From positions 744,001 through 808,000 of the forward strand of contig NZ_JAOWPT010000002.1 in the NCBI RefSeq assembly GCF_025753855.1: a stretch of DNA of 64,000 nucleotides, in the 5' to 3' direction. Positions within the stretch are counted from its first letter, which is position 1. Every line of letters begins with the position of its first letter. Shown piece after piece: positions 53,326-61,341 of this stretch. The translations under genes were made by a program, and so were the position numbers. The DNA comes from Mesorhizobium sp. ZC-5. Lineage in GTDB: Bacteria; Pseudomonadota; Alphaproteobacteria; Rhizobiales; Rhizobiaceae. The notes under the pieces are model-generated. The model was not told where the DNA came from, did not search any database, and saw only the letters and a list, made by a program, of their open reading frames with translations.

Positions 53326-53949
53326 ATGCCGAACAAACCTGTTCGGGCAGCCGCCGAAGGCATGCCCAAGAAATCCGTTAACCATAATGAGAGCCGCAAG
53401 CCGCAGAATCAGAAAAAGGCGGCGGGTGATTCGTTTTCTGGAGGGAAAACAGAAATGAACATGATCGCCAGCAATGCAGCTTTTAACGACGCTAGCATAG
53501 TGCGGGACCCACTAGCACCCAACGGGCCATTGACTAGTTCAATTGATATGGCCGCACTTCGCGGCCTGAGCATGAAGGAACTCTTTGACATCCGGGATGT
53601 GATGCACACGCTGGGAGACGTGATCTCCGGGTTCTGCTCGCAACCGCGCTTCTTCATGGATGAATCGTATAGCTACAATGATGCTGGCTGTATGCTGGAA
53701 GATATTTCTTCCTGGATAAGTGCCTATGAGCAAGCTGCGGTGAACGTGGCTAAGGCGGCTACGCCAACGGCGCCGCAGGATGTTGCTAAACGCGCGTGGA
53801 CGGTCTTAGCGTTCGAGGCAGACATGTGTGATGATATGTGCCTGGCGGACTTAGCCGCGATGGCAGCGGCGGCTGTGCGCGATGTTGAGGTCGCAAAGTT
53901 TGATGAGCGCCTAGGTCGCCCTTCGCGGCCTAACCAAGTGAGCGCCTAG
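53326..53949 (+). CDS. Element protein of unknown function, 207 aa
   Basis: AAGGAGA precedes the ATG. A basic, disordered N-terminus (about 40 residues of Lys/Asn/Gln) is followed by a helical domain with several Met and Cys (EADMCDDMCLADLAAMAAAA). It is the only + strand gene of the right arm and sits across from the repressor, the position of an antirepressor or early gene. Unknown family. Confidence 0.6.
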   Translation: MPNKPVRAAAEGMPKKSVNHNESRKPQNQKKAAGDSFSGGKTEMNMIASNAAFNDASIVRDPLAPNGPLTSSIDMAALRGLSMKELFDIRDVMHTLGDVISGFCSQPRFFMDESYSYNDAGCMLEDISSWISAYEQAAVNVAKAATPTAPQDVAKRAWTVLAFEADMCDDMCLADLAAMAAAAVRDVEVAKFDERLGRPSRPNQVSA

Positions 53950-53965
53950 CCTGAAGCCTTATTTG

Positions 53966-53998
53966 AAAGCCCGCCACGGTTCGCCCTGACGGGCTTTT
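53966..53998 (+). terminator. Intrinsic terminator after gene 53326
   Basis: 8-bp perfect stem (AAAGCCCG / CGGGCTTT) closing in T4 CT, 17 bases after the stop. It abuts the stop codon of the convergent minus-strand gene. Confidence 0.75.
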
Positions 53999-54409
53999 CT
54001 ATGAGATGGATTTTGTGAACCCGCCTAGCAGGCCGCCAAACAGCGAACCGATCTTAACGTATGTCGAGGCACCGAGTGACGCGTCCGGGGTGGCAATTGT
54101 CTCTTGGATCGTGGGTTTTGGCAACTCGCCACCAGTAGGCGTCTGCATCATGGCGAGGCCACGGGAAGTTAGTTGTGTGCCCATGAAACCGCTCTCGTCA
54201 GTGGTTCCGGGGATTTCCTCGATAATCGTGACCGCTCCCTCTTTGATAAGCCAATTCATGACATCGCCAAATAGCAGTTCATGCTCCTCGGCGTCGCCGT
54301 CTGGAAGCGTGCCTCCGTACAAATCCACTAGCCACAGATCAGTCCGCCGCAAACCGCGCGCTTGGAGGTGGCTAAGTATGCGACCTATAAGCTCATAGGA
54401 CTCGTTCAT
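53999..54409 (-). CDS. Element protein of unknown function, 136 aa
   Basis: Residues 1-85 look like a small helical/winged domain (IGRILSHLQARGLRRTDLWL, GDVMNWLIKEGAVTII). The C-terminus has a glycine-rich hydrophobic stretch (IGSLFGGLLGGFTKSIS). No family recognised. Confidence 0.6.
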   Translation of the reverse strand: MNESYELIGRILSHLQARGLRRTDLWLVDLYGGTLPDGDAEEHELLFGDVMNWLIKEGAVTIIEEIPGTTDESGFMGTQLTSRGLAMMQTPTGGELPKPTIQETIATPDASLGASTYVKIGSLFGGLLGGFTKSIS

Positions 54410-54469
54410 CCTACTTAACTCCCAGCGTTCATTGTATAATCGTCTCTGGTTCCAGCCGTAACGGTCGAG

Positions 54470-54742
54470 TCACGCGCTCCACCCGAACGTCCGTGCCACC
54501 TCGACAACAGCCACAATCACGGTGGCAATGGTGACTGCTAGCGCCATTGCCCTTTCAAATGTTGCAAGCCGTCTTTCAGTTACGAGCGGCTGGCCGTCCC
54601 AGTAGAGTTGGTTTGTTGCTGTATGGACGCCTAGAAGCGACAAGCCGTTTTGGCTAATGCCCTTCACACCTTCCGGCCAATAATCCGGAGTTTCATCCGG
54701 GGCATATTTATGCCTGCGGATGTTATCCCAATCCTGTTTCAT
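54470..54742 (-). CDS. Small protein with one C-terminal membrane helix, 90 aa
   Basis: GGAGGGG lies before the ATG. A soluble N-terminal part is followed by a membrane anchor (MALAVTIATVIVAVVEVA). Its stop lies in a 22-base sequence also found at the stop of the xre gene. Unknown family. Confidence 0.6.
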   Translation of the reverse strand: MKQDWDNIRRHKYAPDETPDYWPEGVKGISQNGLSLLGVHTATNQLYWDGQPLVTERRLATFERAMALAVTIATVIVAVVEVARTFGWSA

Positions 54743-54769
54743 CGACCCCTCCCTTACCTCGGATGGTTT

Positions 54770-55117
54770 CTAGCGCACGATCCGAGGAGAAGCGAGATGA
54801 TAGAGACGCGCCGGGGGCAAAGGCTGGTGACGGGACATTTTCGCGCCCTGGCGCTTTGCTTTGGCTATCCTGGGCAAGTCCTGCTTGGCGGTTTTCTCCA
54901 GACCGCATTCGTAATGCGCCGGCCCGCAGTTCGGGTTTGTGTCCGACCCCAACAGGCCAAGGGCGCGGACGTGCTCGATTATCCAGCGGTCGGTGTGCCG
55001 GTGGATCGGCCGGCCACAAGTGATGCACGGTGCAACGTTGTGGCTGGTGCAGCGCTCGCTGAAAATGTGCTGCCGGCGCTTTGCCGACATGCTACCGCGT
55101 TTTGTTGATGCTATCAC
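54770..55117 (-). CDS. HNH endonuclease-like protein
   Basis: About 115 aa. Zinc-type Cys pair CITCGRP, then [13 protein letters not shown] (first His of the HNH), [13 protein letters not shown] and the conserved tail [16 protein letters not shown]. Such nucleases sit beside terminase genes in many phages and help packaging or cleave DNA; here they stand alone next to the right attachment site. The GTG at 55117 has GGGAG 7 bases upstream; the ATG at 55090 is the alternative. Confidence 0.8.
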   Translation of the reverse strand: MIASTKRGSMSAKRRQHIFSERCTSHNVAPCITCGRPIHRHTDRWIIEHVRALGLLGSDTNPNCGPAHYECGLEKTAKQDLPRIAKAKRQGAKMSRHQPLPPARLYHLASPRIVR

Positions 55118-55201
55118 TGAAATCTCCCGGCGAGGGTGGCGTTGTGCGCCAATTTGTACGCAAGGGAGGGAGGAAGCCGGATTGTCTAACGATTTCAGAT
55201 A

Positions 55202-55219
55202 TATCTGGCGGAGAGAGCG
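55202..55219 (+). repeat. attR, 18-bp core in tRNA-Ser 3' end
   Basis: Identical to 39306-39323. It covers the CCA end, the acceptor 3' strand and the edge of the T-stem of tRNA-Ser, so the tRNA stays whole on this side. Confidence 0.88.
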
Positions 55220-55295
55220 GGATTCGAACCCGCGTTACGGTCTCCCGTAAACACACTTTCCAGGCGTGCGCCTTCAACCACTCGGCCACCTCTCC
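55206..55295 (-). tRNA. tRNA-Ser(GGA)
   Basis: A 90-base tRNA with CCA encoded. Acceptor stem GGAGAGG pairs with TCTCTCC; anticodon GGA at 55261-55259 lies in loop CTGGAAA; a long class II variable arm and T-loop GGTTCGAATCC are present. It reads UCC/UCU serine codons and is the integration site of the element. Confidence 0.95.
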
Positions 55296-55480
55296 GCGGA
55301 CGCGACGCCATCGCTGGCAGCGCGCCGGGCTCATCTAGTCGATAGTTCGCCAAATGCCAAGCCCGCCGCGGGCGCATCTTTTGCCAGCAAAGCCTGCGAG
55401 CCGCAGATATCCGGGGCTGTGCCCGCTTGACATCGGTTTGGCGCGGCGGTTCCTTCGTCAGGGTTTGGGGGCGCTGGCGA

Positions 55481-56221
55481 ATGACGACGATCGACGGACC
55501 GGCAGATGGCCGCCGTGGGCCTGGCGGCGGCGATCCGTGGCTGCTTTACCTGCCGGCCGGGTGGGTGGCGGTCGTCATGGCGCTCTGCGCCTATGGCATC
55601 TGGTCGTCCTGGCCGGTGATCTTCGACAACCAGTTGCCCGCAAGCATTGCTTATTTCATCTATGCGACCATTGCCGCGTCGGCCGTAACGATCCTGTGGG
55701 GATCTTATGTTCTGGCGCTCGCGCTGCGCCGTTCGCCGCACTTTCCCCGCAACTTCATCTTTTGGCAGATCGCCGATATCGCCTGGTCGCTCCTGATACA
55801 GGCCTATGTGTTGATCGTTCCGGATTTCGGTTTCAGCTTCGAAGCCCTGGCCAGGGTAGGCGTCGAGGTCGCCATCGGCCTGTTCTGCATCCAACTGGCG
55901 CGAGGCGCTTCGAGAAGCGTTGCCGGTGACGCCTTGAGTGCCGCCGCCGTCCAGACCGGGCCGGTGGCGGGGACAAGGCCGTCGTTTCTGGTGCTGGCGG
56001 CCCTCGCATTGCTCGGCGTCGTTCTGGGTGGCGTGCTCGGCTTCGGCGCCGGCTTGCTGGCAGGCATCGGCCTCGTGGAAATCAACAACATCAGCTGCTT
56101 CGAAGGCGCCTGCGGCTATTTCGCCTTCTTCCTCGGGTTTGCGGGCCTGGTGGCGGGAGCGGTCGGCGGTGGCATCTTCGCTCTGTGGCGTGGACTTCGC
56201 AGGCGTCGCTCGGCAGCCTGA
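55481..56221 (+). CDS. Multi-pass membrane protein of unknown function, 246 aa
   Basis: Five or six hydrophobic helices, the last two rich in Gly and Ala (LALLGVVLGGVLGFGAGLLAG, FLGFAGLVAGAVGGGIFAL). A loop holds two Cys (SCFEGACGYF). The ATG at 55481 begins a short soluble N-terminus; the ribosome site is weak. No family recognised. Confidence 0.65.
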   Translation: MTTIDGPADGRRGPGGGDPWLLYLPAGWVAVVMALCAYGIWSSWPVIFDNQLPASIAYFIYATIAASAVTILWGSYVLALALRRSPHFPRNFIFWQIADIAWSLLIQAYVLIVPDFGFSFEALARVGVEVAIGLFCIQLARGASRSVAGDALSAAAVQTGPVAGTRPSFLVLAALALLGVVLGGVLGFGAGLLAGIGLVEINNISCFEGACGYFAFFLGFAGLVAGAVGGGIFALWRGLRRRRSAA

Positions 56222-56329
56222 CGGGTCAACACGCCGTCAAATTCCCGTGTGACGATTGCGCATGACCGTCGCCAGTCCTATGTCTGCGGTCGGAAAACCC
56301 GGCAATTCCGGAAACCTGGCCAGGTCAGC

Positions 56330-56656
56330 ATGATCCGTTTCCTGTTCCGCCTTCTGGCGATGATAGCGCTTTCGGTGGCGGCGATAATGGCGGTGCTCGA
56401 TGCGACGCGCTCGATCGCGGCGTCGGCGCTGGTCACCACGCCGCTCGGCGAAAGCTGGGCAGAAACCCTGCCAGACCTGCTGATGCTCGCCGAACAGAAC
56501 GTGCGTCACTATATACATCCCCTGGCCTGGGATCCGGTTGCGCTGTTTGTCCTCGGGCTGCCGGGATTTGCCGTCTTCGGAGCCCTGGCGCTGCTTTTCT
56601 ATGCGATCGGACGCAGGCCAGAACGCCGCGCCGGACGCTTCGCGATACAAGCCTGA
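56330..56656 (+). CDS. Small membrane protein, 108 aa
   Basis: Two helices: an N-terminal one (FRLLAMIALSVAAIMAVLDA) and one near residue 75 (ALFVLGLPGFAVFGALALLFY), with a basic end. The pattern is common in Rhizobiales upstream of msrA; function unknown. Confidence 0.65.
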   Translation: MIRFLFRLLAMIALSVAAIMAVLDATRSIAASALVTTPLGESWAETLPDLLMLAEQNVRHYIHPLAWDPVALFVLGLPGFAVFGALALLFYAIGRRPERRAGRFAIQA

Positions 56657-56722
56657 TATCCGCCAAACGCCGGATTTTTCGTTGAATCCAGGCCCAAATT
56701 CGAAAAACCAAGGGAGAATTCG

Positions 56723-57388
56723 ATGTTTTTCCTGAGCGACATGCTGAACAAGAAGCTCAATCTGCCGAAACGCGAGGAAGCGCTGCCCGGCCGCGCCACC
56801 GCGATCCCGACCGCGAACAAACACCATGTATCCAAGCGTCCACTGCAAGGGCCTTATCCGGAAGGCATGGAAAAGGCATTGTTCGGCCTTGGTTGCTTCT
56901 GGGGGGCGGAGCGCCTGTTCTGGCAGACCGAAGGCGTCTGGGTGACCGCGGTCGGTTATGCCGGCGGCGTGACGCCGAATCCGACCTACCAGGAGACCTG
57001 CACCGGCCTGACCGGCCACGCCGAGGTGGTGCTGGTCGTCTTCGATCCGAAGATTGTGTCCTACAACGACCTGCTGAAGATCTTCTGGGAGGCGCATGAC
57101 CCGACGCAAGGGATGCGCCAGGGCAACGACGTCGGCACGACCTACCGGTCGGCCATCTATACCTATGGCGACGAGCAGCTGAATGCGGCGATCGCCTCCC
57201 GCGACGCCTACGAAGCGGAACTGAAGAAGGCCGGCCGCGGCAAGATCACCACCGAGATCGCCCCGGCGCCCGTCCTTTACTTCGCCGAGGAGGATCACCA
57301 GCAATATCTGTCGAAGAATCCGTACGGTTATTGCAACCTGAAGGGCACCGGCGTCGAATGCGCCATTCCGGCAACCGCCTCGGCCTGA
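56723..57388 (+). CDS. msrA: Peptide methionine sulfoxide reductase MsrA
   Basis: A 221-aa enzyme reducing methionine-S-sulfoxide. The catalytic Cys is in [14 protein letters not shown]; substrate-binding GHAEVV and YRSAIYTY are present, and the resolving Cys are likely in [14 protein letters not shown]. The 45-residue extension at the start ([17 protein letters not shown]) is usual in the longer rhizobial form. AGGGAGAA precedes the ATG. No msrB is fused. Confidence 0.93.
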   Translation: MFFLSDMLNKKLNLPKREEALPGRATAIPTANKHHVSKRPLQGPYPEGMEKALFGLGCFWGAERLFWQTEGVWVTAVGYAGGVTPNPTYQETCTGLTGHAEVVLVVFDPKIVSYNDLLKIFWEAHDPTQGMRQGNDVGTTYRSAIYTYGDEQLNAAIASRDAYEAELKKAGRGKITTEIAPAPVLYFAEEDHQQYLSKNPYGYCNLKGTGVECAIPATASA

Positions 57389-57432
57389 GAAAACGCCGTT
57401 AACCGCGCCTCCCGGAACAGCATCGCTGTTTT

Positions 57433-57469
57433 CCAAAAGGTCAAAATTCCACGTGAATTTTCTTTTTGG
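57433..57469. promoter_or_regulatory. Extended AT-rich dyad between msrA and the BMP gene
   Basis: Inner arms AAAATTC / GAATTTT (57443-57461, 5-base centre) and outer arms CCAAAAGG / CTTTTTGG with a 2-base bulge form one 37-base hairpin. The T-rich 3' side could terminate msrA; the same sequence could be an operator for the BMP gene 120 bases on. Confidence 0.4.
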
Positions 57470-57591
57470 CCGTGCAAGATTGGTCCAATGAGCGGGAGGA
57501 GCGACTTCCGCCATGTGCCGCCGAGCAACCGGGGAGCGTGGTCGCGGGGGCGGCACCCAATTGGAAAAATAACCAACAGGGTGTGGATCAC

Positions 57592-58581
57592 ATGAAGCGT
57601 ATCGTACTCGGCCTTCTGGCCGCCACTGCACTGTCCGCCTCGGCCTTCGCCGCGGACATCAAGCCGGCGATCATCTATGATCTCGGCGGCAAGTTCGACA
57701 AATCCTTCAACGAGGCCGCCTACAACGGCGCCGAGAAGTTCAAGACCGAAACCGGCATCGCCTATCGCGATTTCGAGATCCAGAACGACGCCCAGCGCGA
57801 ACAGGCGCTGCGCAAGTTTGCCGAGGACGGCAATAACCCGATCATCATGGCCGGTTTCTCCTGGGCCGCGGCGCTGGAGAAGGTTGCAGTCGAGTTCCCG
57901 GACCTGCAGTTCGCCATCATCGACATGGTCGTCGACAAGCCGAACGTCCGCTCGGTCGTCTACAAGGAGCATGAGGGCTCCTATGTCGTCGGCGTGCTTG
58001 CGGCGATGGCTTCGAAATCCAAGAAGGTTGGCTTCGTCGGCGGCATGGACATTCCGCTGATCCGCAAGTTCGGCTGCGGTTATGTCGGCGGCGCCAAGGC
58101 GGCCGGCGCGACCGACGTCATCCAGAACATGACCGGCGATACGCCGGCGGCCTGGAACGACCCGACCAAGGGCGGCGAAATCGCCAAGTCGCAGATCGAC
58201 CAGGGCGCCGATGTCGTCTACGCGGCGGCCGGCGGCACCGGTGTCGGCGTCCTGCAGGCCGCTGCGGATGCCGGCAAGCTCGGCATCGGCGTCGATTCCA
58301 ACCAGAACGGCCTGCAGCCCGGCAAGATCCTGACCTCGATGGTCAAGCGGGTCGACGTCGCCGTCTACAACGCCTTCATGGATGCCAAGGACGGCAAGTT
58401 CACGGCCGGCATCAACAATCTCGGCCTTAAGGAAGACGGTGTCGGCTATGCGATGGACGACAACAACAAGGACCTCGTCACCGAGGAGATGAAAGCGGCG
58501 GCCGAAAAGGCCAAGGCCGATATCATCGCCGGCACGGTCCAGGTGCACGACTACATGTCGGACAACGCCTGCCCGTACTGA
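57592..58581 (+). CDS. BMP-family periplasmic binding protein
   Basis: A 329-aa secreted protein with signal peptide ending SASAFAAD, then IIYDLGGKFDKSFNEAAYNG, AGFSWAAALEKVA and GVDSNQNGLQPG, the pattern of basic-membrane-protein/PnrA nucleoside- or purine-binding proteins. There is no lipobox. No permease or ATPase gene lies beside it, so it is an orphan in this window and may share a transporter encoded elsewhere. The ligand is unproven. Confidence 0.9.
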   Translation: MKRIVLGLLAATALSASAFAADIKPAIIYDLGGKFDKSFNEAAYNGAEKFKTETGIAYRDFEIQNDAQREQALRKFAEDGNNPIIMAGFSWAAALEKVAVEFPDLQFAIIDMVVDKPNVRSVVYKEHEGSYVVGVLAAMASKSKKVGFVGGMDIPLIRKFGCGYVGGAKAAGATDVIQNMTGDTPAAWNDPTKGGEIAKSQIDQGADVVYAAAGGTGVGVLQAAADAGKLGIGVDSNQNGLQPGKILTSMVKRVDVAVYNAFMDAKDGKFTAGINNLGLKEDGVGYAMDDNNKDLVTEEMKAAAEKAKADIIAGTVQVHDYMSDNACPY

Positions 58582-58605
58582 TCGGCGGCTTCGGCTGAAT
58601 GACAG

Positions 58606-58639
58606 ACCGCCGGGTGAAAGCCCGGCGGTTTCTTTTTTT
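58606..58639 (+). terminator. Intrinsic terminator of the BMP gene
   Basis: Perfect 9-bp stem (ACCGCCGGG / CCCGGCGGT, 6-base loop) followed by TTCTTTTTTT, 24 bases after the stop. Confidence 0.9.
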
Positions 58640-58673
58640 AACACGGACCGGTTAACATCGAGCCTCACCCTGG

Positions 58674-59144
58674 ATGAGGTTCGCCTTGCAGCATTCCGTC
58701 CGCCCACTTCTCGCCACCGACATCGCGGTGATCGCCGCGCTCCGCTATGCGGCGTTCTTCTCCGACGGAAAGCGCTCGCTGGACGAGGATGCCGCCGGCC
58801 TCTTCGACCTTTTGCGCGGCGACGGCTATGAGGCGGCATTCGTGGCGGAAGCGGACGGCCGGCCGATCGGCACCTGCCTGTTTGTGCGGCGGGAGATTGC
58901 AGCACTTCACGACGTCACCCCGTGGCTCGCCGGGCTGGTCGTAGCATCGCCTTATCGCAGGCTCGGAATTGGCCGGTCGCTGGTGGGGGCGGTGGAGCAT
59001 CACGCGGCAAAGGTCGGCTGCGGCAAGCTCCATCTCTACACGGAAGATGCCGAGCCGTTCTATCACGCGCTGGGCTGGAATGTGACCGAACGCATGATCG
59101 TGGAGGGCGACCCGCTGATCCTGATGGACAAGGCGATCGGATAG
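58674..59144 (+). CDS. GNAT-family N-acetyltransferase
   Basis: A 156-aa enzyme with the acetyl-CoA site LVVASPYRRLGIGRSLV and the closing strand LHLYTEDAEPFYHALGW. The start may instead be a TTG at 58686, for which GATGAGG provides a better ribosome site. Substrate unknown. Confidence 0.85.
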   Translation: MRFALQHSVRPLLATDIAVIAALRYAAFFSDGKRSLDEDAAGLFDLLRGDGYEAAFVAEADGRPIGTCLFVRREIAALHDVTPWLAGLVVASPYRRLGIGRSLVGAVEHHAAKVGCGKLHLYTEDAEPFYHALGWNVTERMIVEGDPLILMDKAIG

Positions 59145-59212
59145 CCGCCTCGCCGGCGGAGCCAGCTTCCTTCGCGATCCACGGCAAAAGGAATAGCCCG
59201 CCACGCGTTCTT

Positions 59213-60505
59213 TCAGGAAGCGGCCACTGTCGTCAACGCCGCGACGAGGCGGTCGAGTTCCGTTTCCGTCGTATAGAGCGCCGGCGATACCCGGATGCAC
59301 TGGCCGTTGGCCACGCCGGCCCGGCGGACCGTGAGCACCTTGAATTCGTCGCGCAGCCTGGCAACGATGGCGTTGTTGTCATCCTTGCCGGTCTTGCCCT
59401 TGACGCGGAACGAGGTGATGCCGGCATGCATGCTGGCATCGTCCGGCGTCAGGATCTCCAATGTCCCGATCGAGCGGACCTTGCCGACCCAATAGTCGCG
59501 CAGATAGGAAAGCCGCGCATGTTTTGCCGGCGAGCCGATCTGTTCATGCAGGTCGAGCGCCGCCGGAACGCTGAGTGCCGCGGCGAAATTGAGGGTGCCG
59601 GTGTGGGCGCGTGAGCGGATGTCGTCGGCCGGCCAGTCCTCGTCGCCCATATGCACGTCGATGTCGGCGAGTCGGCCCTTGCGGATATAGAAGAAACCCA
59701 TGCCGACCGGCGCGCCGATCCATTTGTGCAGGTTGAAGCCGACGAAATCCGCACCCAGGTCACCCGCGCCGAAGGGAATCTGCCCCCAGGAGTGGGCCGC
59801 GTCGACGATCACGTCGACGCCCTTGGCGCGCGCCATGTCGGCGATCTCACGGACCGGCATGACCAGCCCGGTGCGGTGCGATAGATGTGTCAGCAAGAGC
59901 AGCTTTGCCTTGGGCGTTTCATCGAGCACGCTCTCGTAGGCCGCAAGCACGGCCTCGCGGGTTGCCGGCTCGGGGATCGAGAATGTCTTCAGCTCGACGC
60001 CGCGGCGGCCCTGCAACGCCTTCATGGCGTATTGCATCGAATCGTAGTCTAGGTCGGAATAGAGGATGGTGTCGCCGGGCTGCAGCTTGTTGTAGCCGGA
60101 GATCAGGATCTGCAACGCCTCGGTGGCGCCGCGCGTCAGCGCGATCTCTTCCGGCAGCACGCCTGCGGCGGCGGCCAGACGGTTGCGGACGTCGTCGAAA
60201 TCCTTGCCGAACCCGCTGCGCGCATAGACGGAATTCTGCCGGTTCACGCGCTGTGTCTGCTCGATGTAGGTTTCCATCACCGGCCGCGCCATGATGCCCC
60301 AATAGCCGTTCTCGAGATTGGCGATCGAGCGGTCGACTTCATAGAGATCCTGCACGGTGGCCCAGTAATTCGCGTCGCTTGCCGGCGCCGCGGCGTTTGC
60401 CGCCGGCAAGGTGACGGTTTCGGCCAGTGCCGATTTCATTGCGAGCGCGCCTGCTGCCGCGGCTGCGCTGCCAAACAGAAAACCGCGCCGTTGAATCATT
60501 CGCAT
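59213..60505 (-). CDS. Tat-exported class V aminotransferase (isopenicillin-N epimerase-like)
   Basis: About 430 aa. The N-terminus MIQRRGFLFGSAAAAAGAL is a twin-arginine signal, so the PLP enzyme would be exported folded. PLP lysine in GFNLHKWIGAPVG; LTRGATEALQILISG and DAAHSWGQIPF are the cofactor-contact regions. Related enzymes include isopenicillin-N epimerase and cysteine desulfurase-like proteins; the periplasmic substrate is not known. ATG at 60505 (60499 possible). Confidence 0.88.
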   Translation of the reverse strand: MRMIQRRGFLFGSAAAAAGALAMKSALAETVTLPAANAAAPASDANYWATVQDLYEVDRSIANLENGYWGIMARPVMETYIEQTQRVNRQNSVYARSGFGKDFDDVRNRLAAAAGVLPEEIALTRGATEALQILISGYNKLQPGDTILYSDLDYDSMQYAMKALQGRRGVELKTFSIPEPATREAVLAAYESVLDETPKAKLLLLTHLSHRTGLVMPVREIADMARAKGVDVIVDAAHSWGQIPFGAGDLGADFVGFNLHKWIGAPVGMGFFYIRKGRLADIDVHMGDEDWPADDIRSRAHTGTLNFAAALSVPAALDLHEQIGSPAKHARLSYLRDYWVGKVRSIGTLEILTPDDASMHAGITSFRVKGKTGKDDNNAIVARLRDEFKVLTVRRAGVANGQCIRVSPALYTTETELDRLVAALTTVAAS

Positions 60506-60625
60506 CGACCTGTCCTTGAGAACGAAAGGGGCTCTCTCCATCTAGAATGCGTCTGTGACACGTTCTTGAACGTTTCCTTGCGGAGCTGTGAAATTATCCG
60601 CTCCCGGCACCGGCGTGCCGCTGTC

Positions 60626-60817
60626 CTACGCCTTGTGCAGCCGCAACGGCGAGACCGTCTCGCGGGCGATGAGGCCCTTGGCTTCGAGGTCGAGCTGCAC
60701 CGCTTTCATCCACCAGCCTGATTTTGCGTCGCCGGGAAACAGATCCCCGGGCAGGTGCGCGACGACAGCCTGCTGGACATGCGCCACCGTCAGTCCCGGC
60801 GCCCTTTCCGGAAGCAC
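60626..60817 (-). pseudogene. DUF6958-like fragment, 5' end lost
   Basis: The last 60 or so residues (LTVAHVQQAVVAHLPGDLFP, SGWWMKAVQLDLEAKGLIAR) look like the C-terminal part of the small DUF6958 family. The expected N-terminal 30-40 residues are not found upstream; only a GTG at 60817 can start it. It is either a truncated gene or a shortened variant. Confidence 0.45.
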
Positions 60818-61015
60818 CCGGCGACCCCAAGGAGACTGACATTCATCACGTTTGAAAAAACATTCGGAAGAACATCATCAAATGTGTTGCCTCTTATGGG
60901 GGGTCTGTAGCACAATGAGGAACGCTCAGATGTACGTGGGCCCTTAGGGGCAGTTCATCCGGCCTGGGCTCTGGAAACGCGGCGACGCCGCGTGCGGAGC
61001 TTTGGAGCCAAGAAA

Positions 61016-61273
61016 ATGCGGCAACGTTCGTCTCGTCGTTGGACTCAACGGGATATTTCGGAACTCAGGCGCCTGGCAGGCGAACATGTACGGGTGACCG
61101 CGATCGCGCGGCAACTAGGCCGGCCGATCGTCGCCGTCGAGGCGCGTGCCGCCTTCGAGGGGATCGACCTCAAGGAGACCGGCCGCAAGCTGCTTGACCA
61201 GTGGTGGCCGATGATCCAGGAGGCCAAGGAGGCGCGGGTCAGGCAGTCGCAGATGCATGAGCCGGTGAACTAA
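61016..61273 (+). CDS. Small DNA-binding-like protein, 85 aa
   Basis: A basic helical N-terminus, SRRWTQRDISELRRLAG and VTAIARQLGRPIVAVEARA, has the spacing of a Myb/SANT-like helix-turn-helix common in small rhizobial proteins. GGAG lies 9-12 bases before the ATG. Function unknown. Confidence 0.65.
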   Translation: MRQRSSRRWTQRDISELRRLAGEHVRVTAIARQLGRPIVAVEARAAFEGIDLKETGRKLLDQWWPMIQEAKEARVRQSQMHEPVN

Positions 61274-61341
61274 AGGCCGGCGGTGTCGCGGTTCTGCCAG
61301 CAGCACTCGCAGCGATGCCCGTCAGATTGGCGCCCGCGAAA

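Larger units (their letters stand above)
53001..54479 (-). repeat. Two copies of a 22-base motif around stop codons
   Basis: Copies at 53001-53022 and 54458-54479 match in 20 of 22 positions (GTAACGGTCG-x-GTCACGCGC-x-C on the + strand). Each contains the stop codon of a minus-strand gene (xre-like and the 90-aa membrane protein). It could mark a recombination junction or a shared regulatory site. Confidence 0.5.
39306..55219. mobile_element. 15.9-kb integrated prophage or satellite-like element in tRNA-Ser(GGA)
   Basis: An 18-bp direct repeat bounds the element, and the right copy is the 3' end of tRNA-Ser. Inside are a P4-type tyrosine integrase next to the left repeat, an AlpA-like regulator, a replication-like gene, tightly overlapping small genes, a 1067-aa putative ejection protein, a tailspike, an XRE switch and an HNH nuclease. 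Base composition is visibly less GC-rich than the flanks. I recognise no terminase, portal, major capsid or holin/endolysin, so it is either a remnant podophage or an element that relies on a helper. Confidence 0.9.
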
